DNA of 5,209 nt from an uncultured Bacteroidota bacterium (GTDB lineage: Bacteria > Bacteroidota > Bacteroidia > Chitinophagales > Chitinophagaceae), in NCBI GenBank assembly GCA_946887345.1, contig CAMPKR010000196.1:1-5209 (forward strand). The letters run 5' to 3'. The number at the start of each line of letters is the position of its first letter. The stretch's first letter is position 1. The notes below the pieces were generated by a model. That model was not told where the DNA came from. It searched no databases and was given only the letters and a program-made list of their open reading frames with translations. Below, one piece after another: positions 1-5,209 of this stretch. Both the position numbers and the translations under genes were made by a program.

Positions 1-122
1 GTATGGAGGATGGTCAGTTTTCGGGCAGGCCCGGCTGCCAAGGCTTCCAGCGGAAAGCCACCCGCCAGTGCCAGCCCCGCCCCTATACTTGCTTTCCTTA
101 TAAAAGCTCTTCTATTCAGCAT
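1..122 (-). CDS. N-terminus of a Tat-exported metallophosphatase / 5'-nucleotidase-like protein (partial, cut by window edge)
   Basis: Only the first 40 codons are present, starting at the ATG at 122-120 on the minus strand and running off the left edge with no stop. The peptide begins MLNRRAFIRKASIG, which has a twin-arginine motif (N-R-R-A-F-I-R against the S/T-R-R-x-F-L-K consensus). A Gly/Ala/Leu-rich hydrophobic stretch follows at residues 13-23, then an ALA-A cleavage-like site near residue 29. The mature part begins at about residue 35 with KLTILH, and the next codon starts AC and so must encode Thr. LTILHT is how the first strand of calcineurin-like phosphoesterases of the 5'-nucleotidase/UshA family usually begins, normally continuing into the metal-binding Asn-Asp-x-His. 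Those metal ligands lie outside the window, so the enzyme call is inferred from the leader plus six or seven residues. The Tat signal is seen directly; a different Tat substrate remains possible. The gene is transcribed divergently from nhaA. Confidence 0.6.
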   Translation of the reverse strand, partial: MLNRRAFIRKASIGAGLALAGGFPLEALAAGPARKLTILH

Positions 123-230
123 TCCTTACGCGGTTTTCTATCCTGGGGCGAATAGTGATTTATAAAGATACGAAGCAAGATGAAAAGCCTGTTATTTCTG
201 CGCACGGGCCTAATAATCTATTTTTACGGC
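123..230. promoter_or_regulatory. Divergent intergenic region, expected to carry promoters for both flanking genes
   Basis: The space between the divergent starts of the exported phosphoesterase and nhaA must hold promoters facing both ways, unless the genes are read from outside. Against the Bacteroidota consensus (TTTG at -33, TAnnTTTG at -7) there is TATTTCTG at 193-200 on plus, a one-mismatch -7 that would suit the nhaA start at 231. On minus, TATCTTTA (complement of 163-170) is also a one-mismatch -7. Neither has a TTTG at the usual distance, so the individual elements are weak. If the upstream nhaA start at 180 were used, the plus candidate would lie inside the gene. Confidence 0.25.
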
Positions 231-1436
231 ATGGCGAAGAGATCATTGGTTGAGCGGTATTTGCTTTCTCCTGTTCGTGAGTTTATTCAGGATAGTCGTG
301 CTGTGGGCATTGCACTTATCTGCTGCACTATAGTTTCATTGATACTGAGCAACAGTAGCTATTCAGGAGTTTACAATAGTTTCTGGGCGAAAGATATCCT
401 GGCCACGGGTGGCGGCCTGCATCTTCCTCATACTGTGCTGCACTTTATTAATGATGGCCTGATGGCTGTCTTCTTCCTGATGGTGGGTATGGAAATAAAG
501 AGGGAACTGATGACCGGGGAGCTGAACACCGTGAAGAAGGCCATGCTGCCTGCTTTTGCCGCCGTTGGAGGTATGGTTGTGCCTGCTATCATATATGCAG
601 CCTGGTGCGGTGGCACTCCCTTTAGCAACGGCTGGGGAATACCTATGGCTACCGATATCGCTTTTTCATTAGGCATACTTTCGTTGTTGGGTAAGAAGGC
701 CCCACTGTCGCTGAGGATATTCCTGACCGCGCTAGCTATCATCGACGACCTGGGCGGCATACTGGCTATCGCTATTTTTTATGCGGGTGAGATAGACCTG
801 GTATACCTCGGGCTGGGATTCCTTGTATTAGTTCTGCTTACAGCCATGAACCTGCTGAAAGTAAAACGGAATTACTTTTTCTTTTTGCCCGGCCTTTTGC
901 TCTGGTACTTCATTTACAACTCCGGCGTGCACGCTACCATTGCAGGAGTAGTGCTTGCTTTTACCATTCCGCTGCGCAACATCAATAAGTTGATACACGG
1001 CCTTCACGATCCGGTGAACTTTATCATACTACCGTTTTTTGCACTGGCGAACACAGCTATCGTTTTCCCGGCGGACATTGGTTTTGTATTTACTTCGCAA
1101 CTGCATCATGGCATCTTTATGGGGCTTGTGCTCGGTAAGCCCCTGGGTATTGTGTTATTTTCATTGCTGGCTGTGAGGTTGAAAATAGCCGAGCTGCCGC
1201 AAAGGCTGCTTTGGCGGCAAATACTGGGTATGGGGATGGTGGCGGGAATTGGCTTTACTATTTCCATTTTTATGGCAACCCTCGCTTTACAGGGCGATGA
1301 GCCGCAGACCATTGCCAAGATCGCCATTATGGGAGCGTCCTTAGTTTCCGGTGTGCTGGGCTTTGTTTATTTGAAGTATGTGCATGGTAAGACACACCGG
1401 GGAGGAAGCAATATTGCTGATCCGCTTACTAAATAG
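231..1436 (+). CDS. nhaA: Na+/H+ antiporter NhaA
   Basis: Inner-membrane antiporter that exchanges Na+ (or Li+) for protons, serving sodium and pH homeostasis. From the ATG at 231 it has 401 residues, close to the roughly 390 of E. coli NhaA, with the expected chain of about a dozen hydrophobic helices. Family signatures appear in order. FFLMVGMEIKRELMTGEL is at about residues 81-98. ATDIAFSLGIL carries Asp142. LTALAIIDDLGGI carries the Asp172-Asp173 pair. GVHATIAGV follows, then GLVLGKPLGI with Lys303, and GIGFTISIFMATLAL near the end. Asp142/172/173 keep the same spacing as E. coli Asp133/163/164, and Lys303 matches Lys300, so the ion-binding site is intact. An in-frame ATG at 180 would add 17 residues (MKSLLFLRTGLIIYFYG). 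I prefer 231 because the family does not need that hydrophobic extension and MAKRSLVERY already gives a long cytoplasmic start. No Shine-Dalgarno sequence is seen at either start. Apparently monocistronic. Confidence 0.96.
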   Translation: MAKRSLVERYLLSPVREFIQDSRAVGIALICCTIVSLILSNSSYSGVYNSFWAKDILATGGGLHLPHTVLHFINDGLMAVFFLMVGMEIKRELMTGELNTVKKAMLPAFAAVGGMVVPAIIYAAWCGGTPFSNGWGIPMATDIAFSLGILSLLGKKAPLSLRIFLTALAIIDDLGGILAIAIFYAGEIDLVYLGLGFLVLVLLTAMNLLKVKRNYFFFLPGLLLWYFIYNSGVHATIAGVVLAFTIPLRNINKLIHGLHDPVNFIILPFFALANTAIVFPADIGFVFTSQLHHGIFMGLVLGKPLGIVLFSLLAVRLKIAELPQRLLWRQILGMGMVAGIGFTISIFMATLALQGDEPQTIAKIAIMGASLVSGVLGFVYLKYVHGKTHRGGSNIADPLTK

Positions 1437-1665
1437 AATTTACGGACTTTATACAGTTACCAGCCCCGGTGAACTCAAAATATTAGCATAAAACTCAATC
1501 CTCAAATTGGGGAATTGCCGGGCTTTGCCTAAACACAATAAGCTGGCTATCAATTATATATTATCAGGGTGTGCTTATTGCTAAAAAGTATGCCATCTAA
1601 TTGCTGCAGCTATTCCGTGGCAGGCGGTGAAAACCGTAATTTTAAAGACCATAAAGCTCACACAC

Positions 1666-3330
1666 ATGGAACAAATTTTGAACGGAAGCCTGGAGAAGGT
1701 CGCGGAATACGAAGCAAAAAATGAGATGCCTTACAGCCAACTAATTCACAGCCTGCAAATACCCATATACACCACCGATACTGAAGGTGTTATAACAAGT
1801 TTCAACAAAGCAGCGGCCGCTCTCTGGGGCCGCGAACCTGAAATTGGTAAAGATTACTGGTGCGGCTCTTATAAAATATACAAACCTGATGGCTCCGATA
1901 TGCCCTTTGACGAATGTCCCATGGCTGTATGTTTAAAAGAAAAGCGCCCCGTGCACGGCGAAGAGATAGTTGTAATGCGCCCTGATGGTTCTGCGCGAAA
2001 CGTAGCTCCTCATCCCGAGCCGATCTTCAATAGTGAAGGCAATATGGTAGGCGCTGTAAATATGCTGGTAGACATCACCGCCATTAAAAATACCGAAAGG
2101 GCCCTGAAAGATAATGAGCGCAAGTTTAAAGAACTGGCGTCAGCACTGGAAAAGAAAGTAGAAGAGAAAACAAATGATCTCAGGCGTAAAAATGAAGAGC
2201 TGAAAAAAAGTGAAGAACGATACCATAAGATGGTAGAGGAAGTAGAAGATTACGCTATCATTTTAATGGACAGGAAGGGCATTATTCAAAATTGGAACCG
2301 GGGCGCGGAAAAGATAAAAGGATATAAGGAAGAAGAGATAGTTGGGCAGAGCTTCGAGAAGTTCTATAGTGAAGAGGACCGCAAAAAGGGTGTGCCCCGA
2401 ACGCTGATCAACGAGGCTACACTCAATGGCAAGGCTGTTGCCGAAGGTTGGAGGATGAGAAAGGATGGTTCTAAATTTTGGGCCCTCATTGTAATTACAG
2501 CTCTCCATAACGAGAACAACGACATAATAGGTTTCTCAAAGGTGACACGCGATCTCACAGAGCGCAAATATGCTGAGGATAAGTTAAGGGAATACAGTAG
2601 TGAGCTGGAGTTCCAGAACAAGGAGCTGGAACAATTCGTTTATGCGGCCTCTCACGATATGAAAGAGCCGCTGAGAAAGATCCATCTTTACAATACTTTC
2701 ATTAGCGAAAGCAAGAATAATGTACTTGATGCAAAATCTGCAGATTATCTTCATCGGTCAGTTCTCGCGGTGAAGAGAATGAACGACCTAATAGAAGATC
2801 TGCTTACATATTCACGTACTACTTCTAATACCGAAAGTTTTGGCAATGTGGATTTCAATAAGCTCGTAGACGACCTTACAGAGATACATAGAGATGAACT
2901 GGAACATACTAATACGCAGGTAGTAAGAGGAAAGCTGCCTGTTATTAAAGCTGTACCCTTCCAATGCAAACAACTGCTGGATAACTTGCTCAACAATTCT
3001 ATTAAATACAAGCACCCTGACCGCGATGCTCTCGTTAGCATCCATAGCGAGATAGTAAAAGGCGCAGCCATAAAAGAAGAGAAAGCTGAGGCCAACAAAC
3101 TATACCACAGAATATCGGTAGTTGATAATGGGATTGGTTTTGAGCCTGCCTATGCCAAAAAGATCTTCGAAATATTTCAGCGACTTAACAATGTCTCCGC
3201 CACCAAAGGCTCGGGTATAGGCCTGGCTATTTGCAAAAAGATCATGCAAAACCACAAGGGCTTTATTTCCGCAACAGCTAATTTAAACGAAGGTGCCTGT
3301 TTTGATATTTATTTCCCGGTAAACAACTAG
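1666..3330 (+). CDS. Soluble PAS-PAS sensor histidine kinase (HisKA / HATPase_c)
   Basis: Cytoplasmic two-component sensor kinase of 554 residues with no transmembrane segment or signal peptide. The first PAS domain (about 25-142) carries a WCGS motif (Cys66), DECPMAVC (Cys84, Cys89) and a closing NMLVDIT. A charged coiled-coil linker (143-187) leads to a second PAS domain (about 184-302) with WNRGAEKIKGY, EGWRMRKDGSKFWA and GFSKVTRDLTERK. A short helical linker then joins HisKA, whose box ASHDMKEPLRKI has phospho-acceptor His330. The ATPase domain has an N box (DNLLNNSIKY, Asn444), a G1 box (VVDNGIGF, Asp487), an F box (KIFEIFQRL) and a G2 box (GSGIGLAICKKI), so it should be catalytically competent. 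The HisKA and ATPase parts resemble the phytochrome-type kinases that usually act with Rcp1-like receivers. There is no attached receiver; the stand-alone one converging from 3728 is the likely partner (inference). The signal sensed cannot be told. An in-frame GTG at 1627 would add 13 residues; I chose the ATG because it keeps every domain and GTG starts are less common here. Confidence 0.93.
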   Translation: MEQILNGSLEKVAEYEAKNEMPYSQLIHSLQIPIYTTDTEGVITSFNKAAAALWGREPEIGKDYWCGSYKIYKPDGSDMPFDECPMAVCLKEKRPVHGEEIVVMRPDGSARNVAPHPEPIFNSEGNMVGAVNMLVDITAIKNTERALKDNERKFKELASALEKKVEEKTNDLRRKNEELKKSEERYHKMVEEVEDYAIILMDRKGIIQNWNRGAEKIKGYKEEEIVGQSFEKFYSEEDRKKGVPRTLINEATLNGKAVAEGWRMRKDGSKFWALIVITALHNENNDIIGFSKVTRDLTERKYAEDKLREYSSELEFQNKELEQFVYAASHDMKEPLRKIHLYNTFISESKNNVLDAKSADYLHRSVLAVKRMNDLIEDLLTYSRTTSNTESFGNVDFNKLVDDLTEIHRDELEHTNTQVVRGKLPVIKAVPFQCKQLLDNLLNNSIKYKHPDRDALVSIHSEIVKGAAIKEEKAEANKLYHRISVVDNGIGFEPAYAKKIFEIFQRLNNVSATKGSGIGLAICKKIMQNHKGFISATANLNEGACFDIYFPVNN

Positions 3331-3728
3331 GCGCAAAGCGCAAGCATTTTTTTAGCAAGTTGTTCAAGGCCCGACTGGGTGTCTGGCTTTACAAAGTATT
3401 CTATCGCACCATTTTTTTTACTTTCGTGCATATACAGGGGTGCGCTCGATGTACTCAGTACTACGCGTGGAATCTCTTTTAACCTTTCCTGCTTGCCTAT
3501 CATGTGCAGTGCCTCTGAGCCGTTAAGCTCAGGCATATTATAGTCTAGTATTATCAGGCAGGGTAATTCTGAATCATGTACTTCATGCAGGTAATCTATT
3601 GCCTCCCTGCCATTGTTTACTTTATGCAGAATTGCTTCGGGCTGCGCATCCAGGATGGCTTCCTCTATCATTTCCAGGTCTTCCTGGTCGTCGTCTGCGA
3701 TTAGAATTCGCACGGGAGCGTTTGTCAT
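3327..3728 (-). CDS. Stand-alone response regulator receiver (CheY/Rcp1-like)
   Basis: Single-domain receiver of 133 residues, a cytoplasmic phospho-acceptor with no DNA-binding or enzymatic output domain. The fold signature is complete: ILIADDDQED with acidic residues Asp12 and Asp13, LIILDYNMPELNG with phospho-acceptor Asp62, VVLSTSS with the conserved Ser92, and YFVKP with Lys114-Pro115. NGREAIDYLH and the LSTSSAP region resemble Rcp1-type receivers that serve phytochrome-like kinases. The ATG at 3728-3726 gives a compact receiver start (MTNAPVRILIADDD). A TTG at 3752 would add eight residues (translated as Met-PHTTGNT) and is less likely. The gene is tail to tail with the PAS kinase: its TAG stop (3329-3327) overlaps the kinase TAG (3328-3330). 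It lies 83 bases downstream of qmcA on the same strand, so it may share that transcript. Output probably goes through protein-protein contact or onward phosphotransfer. Confidence 0.93.
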   Translation of the reverse strand: MTNAPVRILIADDDQEDLEMIEEAILDAQPEAILHKVNNGREAIDYLHEVHDSELPCLIILDYNMPELNGSEALHMIGKQERLKEIPRVVLSTSSAPLYMHESKKNGAIEYFVKPDTQSGLEQLAKKMLALCA

Positions 3729-3811
3729 TGTGTTACCAGTAGTGTGTGGCAAAGCATCATATATGTCTTACCGCTCATCGCCTGGCCACGATTGTCATCT
3801 AAGATAGTCTT

Positions 3812-4753
3812 TTATTTGATCAAAGGTACTACATCTGTTTTTGTCTTATTTAAAACAGACGTAACACTTGAGATAACTCCCGCAATATCAGATAGATCCG
3901 CAGGTACTATCATTGAGTTATTTGTTTTCGCCAGCTTACCGAATTCCGTCAGGTATTGCTCTGCTATACGCAGATTTACCGCATTCATACCGCCTTCTTC
4001 ATTTATCGCTATGGCTATTTCCCTGATACCTTTGGCCGTCGCAGCTGCCACCAGTTCTATTTCTGATGCCTTACCCGCGGCTTCATTGATACGGCGCTGC
4101 TTTTCACCTTCTGACCTGGCTATCATTTCCTGCTTATCACCTTCCGCGCGGTTGATTTTGGCTTGCTTATCACCTTCTGACTCGGCTATCAACGCACGTT
4201 TTTCACGCTCAGCGCGCATTTGCTTTTCCATCGCGTCGCGGATGCTTTGGGGCGGAGAGATATTCTTCACTTCGTATCGCGATACTTTTATACCCCACGG
4301 GTCGCTGGCATTGTCTACCGCGTTCACAATACTTGCGTTCACTGTTTCGCGTTCCTCAAAGGTCTTATCCAGTTCCATCTTGCCGATAATACTGCGCATG
4401 GTGGTCTGAGATATCTGTATTACTGCAAAGCGGTAATTATCAATACCATACGATGCCTTTTGCGGGTCTATCACCTGCAAATACAGTATACCATCCACTT
4501 CTACGGCAATGTTGTCCTTGGTGATACATATCTGTGAGGCTACATCTATAGCCTGTTCCTTCAGGTTCTGCCTGTAGGCGATCTTGTCAATGAAGGGTAT
4601 AAGTATATGGAAGCCCGCATCCAGCGTGCGGTTATACTTGCCAAGCCGCTCCACTATATATACCGAGCGCTGCGGCACCACCTTGAAGGTGAGCATGAAG
4701 GCTATGAGTATAAATAAGGCTAAAACAATAAGAATAATGGTAGATGCGCCCAT
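3812..4753 (-). CDS. qmcA: Paraslipin, SPFH/Band 7 membrane protein of the QmcA type
   Basis: Membrane-anchored SPFH (stomatin/prohibitin/flotillin/HflK-C) protein of 313 residues, very like E. coli QmcA (about 305) and mitochondrial STOML2. One N-terminal transmembrane helix (about 4-22) is followed by the SPFH domain (about 25-185). That domain includes VVPQRSVYIVERLGKY, DAGFHILIPFIDKIAY, SQICITKDNIAVEVDGILY, MELDKTFEERETVN and DPWGIKVSRYEVKNISPP. Next comes a long charged helix (about 173-245) with 11-residue repeats around AEGDKQ, typical of oligomerising slipins. A C-terminal segment (about 256-300) contains AVNLRIAEQYLTEF. Such proteins form large oligomers that organise membrane microdomains and have been linked to membrane-protein quality control. 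The gene starts 2 bases after the nfeD stop, matching the widespread nfeD-slipin operon (ybbJ-qmcA in E. coli). The start at 4753 is supported by this spacing and by placing the anchor right at the N-terminus; no Shine-Dalgarno sequence is visible. Confidence 0.93.
   Translation of the reverse strand: MGASTIILIVLALFILIAFMLTFKVVPQRSVYIVERLGKYNRTLDAGFHILIPFIDKIAYRQNLKEQAIDVASQICITKDNIAVEVDGILYLQVIDPQKASYGIDNYRFAVIQISQTTMRSIIGKMELDKTFEERETVNASIVNAVDNASDPWGIKVSRYEVKNISPPQSIRDAMEKQMRAEREKRALIAESEGDKQAKINRAEGDKQEMIARSEGEKQRRINEAAGKASEIELVAAATAKGIREIAIAINEEGGMNAVNLRIAEQYLTEFGKLAKTNNSMIVPADLSDIAGVISSVTSVLNKTKTDVVPLIK
4098..4177 (-). repeat. 33-base tandem repeat units inside the qmcA coiled coil
   Basis: On the plus strand, TGCTTATCACCTTC occurs at 4131-4144 and again at 4164-4177, exactly 33 bases apart. 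A near copy, TGCTTTTCACCTT, begins at 4098, another 33 bases away. In the encoded protein these are SEGDKQ, AEGDKQ and SEGEKQ, spaced 11 residues apart (residues about 192-219), the hendecad pattern of slipin coiled coils. The bases between units (for example AKINR against EMIAR) have diverged, so this is an old internal repeat kept for protein structure and not a recent expansion. Confidence 0.8.
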
Positions 4754-4755
4754 AT

Positions 4756-5202
4756 TTAGTTGCTTGATTTTTTTACGGTTAACACTATGCTTTCATTGCC
4801 GGTGATGATAACATTTTCGCCCGGCGCTATTATTTCAGTAGAACTGGCCTGCCAGCTGCTACCCTTAAATGCTATTTTCCCGTTATTCCCTGGACTGATC
4901 GCCGTTTCAGCCTTCGCTGTTTTGCCAATGAACTCGTCTTCCAGCAGGCCACCCGGTAACTTCCGAGACATCAGCATTTTCCGGAGGCTCTTACGCAGCA
5001 GTAATACCGAGAGCAGTGAACTCACCATGAACAGTATCAGCTGGTTATTGAAAGAAAGATCGGTAAACAGGCAGGCCAGCGCCACTATCCAGGCCCCTAT
5101 GCCAAAGAAGAAGATGATAAGTCCCGGCAGGGCAAATTCAAGTATCAGCAGCACAAAGCCGACAATAAACCATATGGCTGCAGGGCTGAGATTAATATCC
5201 AT
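4756..5202 (-). CDS. nfeD: Short NfeD family membrane protein (YbbJ-like), slipin partner
   Basis: Membrane protein of 148 residues, the length of the short NfeD class (E. coli YbbJ, about 150), without the ClpP-like serine protease domain of long NfeD proteins. Two or three hydrophobic helices lie at about 8-24, 26-46 and 52-69, including LLILEFALPGLIIFFFGIGA, a pattern typical of the family. A basic stretch (RKSLRKMLMSRK) follows, then a C-terminal OB-fold domain at about 91-144. Its cues are IGKTAKAETAISPGNNGKIAF, the SSWQA motif, an I-APGENVIITG turn and LTVKK. NfeD proteins are thought to work with the adjacent slipin, and here qmcA begins 2 bases after this stop. The ATG at 5202-5200 is preceded directly by TAA within the last seven bases of the window. 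An upstream gene may therefore end right against this start, but its frame cannot be seen. A promoter, if any, lies outside the window. Confidence 0.9.
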   Translation of the reverse strand: MDINLSPAAIWFIVGFVLLILEFALPGLIIFFFGIGAWIVALACLFTDLSFNNQLILFMVSSLLSVLLLRKSLRKMLMSRKLPGGLLEDEFIGKTAKAETAISPGNNGKIAFKGSSWQASSTEIIAPGENVIITGNESIVLTVKKSSN

Positions 5203-5209
5203 TTAGGGA

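Noticed and set aside
428..760. Minus-strand open frame inside nhaA
   Set aside because: It lies wholly inside a strongly conserved antiporter gene and encodes nothing recognisable, so it is a chance frame.
1524..1556. Possible kinase promoter: TTTG at 1524-1527 and TATCAATT at 1549-1556
   Set aside because: The -7 element has two mismatches in its TTTG half and the 21-base spacing is longer than the usual 19 or so. It is no better than chance in A/T-rich DNA.
2751..3098. Minus-strand frames inside the kinase gene (this one and others at 2263-2621)
   Set aside because: They overlap the HisKA, ATPase and PAS coding regions, whose motifs are intact on plus; the antisense products look like chance sequence.
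3726..3776. Short minus-strand frame MSGKTYMMLCHTLLVTQ whose TGA overlaps the receiver ATG (ATGA), a possible leader peptide
   Set aside because: It is simply the in-frame continuation of the paraslipin reading frame past its stop. It has no clear ribosome binding site and a chance overlap is likely.
3785..3811. Possible terminator after qmcA around ATCTTAGAT
   Set aside because: Only about 4 bp can pair around a tiny loop and no T-run follows on the minus strand.
3744..4409. Long plus-strand open frame of 221 codons opposite the paraslipin gene
   Set aside because: It is antisense to a clear SPFH gene. Its Ser/Ala/Ile-rich composition is what the complement of the coiled-coil codons gives, and no family is recognisable.
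4760..5206. Plus-strand open frame of 148 codons mirroring nfeD
   Set aside because: It covers the same bases as a well-supported NfeD protein with clear helices and OB fold. The antisense product has no recognisable domain.

Overview
The window looks like ordinary chromosomal DNA from a Bacteroidota bacterium, probably of the Chitinophagaceae type. This rests on the weak or absent Shine-Dalgarno sequences, the A/T-rich start contexts, the moderate GC content and the style of the proteins (a soluble PAS kinase with a stand-alone receiver, a short NfeD with a paraslipin). The lineage is an inference from style and was not tested by comparison. I see no insertion sequence, CRISPR array, tRNA, rRNA or phage gene, and no sign of recent transfer.

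Layout from left to right. Positions 122-1 (minus) hold the first 40 codons of an exported protein with a twin-arginine signal. It runs into the start of a calcineurin-like metallophosphatase / 5'-nucleotidase domain and is cut by the window edge. A short divergent gap separates it from nhaA (plus, to 1436), a complete Na+/H+ antiporter. After about 230 non-coding bases comes a soluble two-PAS sensor histidine kinase (plus, to 3330). It converges on a stand-alone CheY/Rcp1-like receiver (minus, 3728-3327), and the two stop codons share a CTAG tetranucleotide. Upstream of the receiver on the minus strand are a paraslipin of the QmcA type (4753-3812) and a short NfeD protein (5202-4756), with 2 bases between them.

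Functional reading. The left part concerns ion homeostasis (NhaA) and, next to it, a probable exported phosphoesterase. The kinase lacks a receiver and a transmembrane segment, and the receiver lacks an output domain, so a cytoplasmic phosphorelay between these neighbours is the simplest hypothesis. NfeD and QmcA are a well-known membrane pair (E. coli YbbJ/QmcA) linked to membrane microdomains and membrane protein quality control. The receiver lies 83 bases downstream of qmcA on the same strand with no evident terminator, so it may be partly co-transcribed with that pair.

I found no convincing new biological system. The most useful observations are the tail-to-tail kinase/receiver arrangement, the exact 33-base repeat in the paraslipin coiled coil, the cysteine-containing first PAS domain, and the identification of the truncated left-edge gene.
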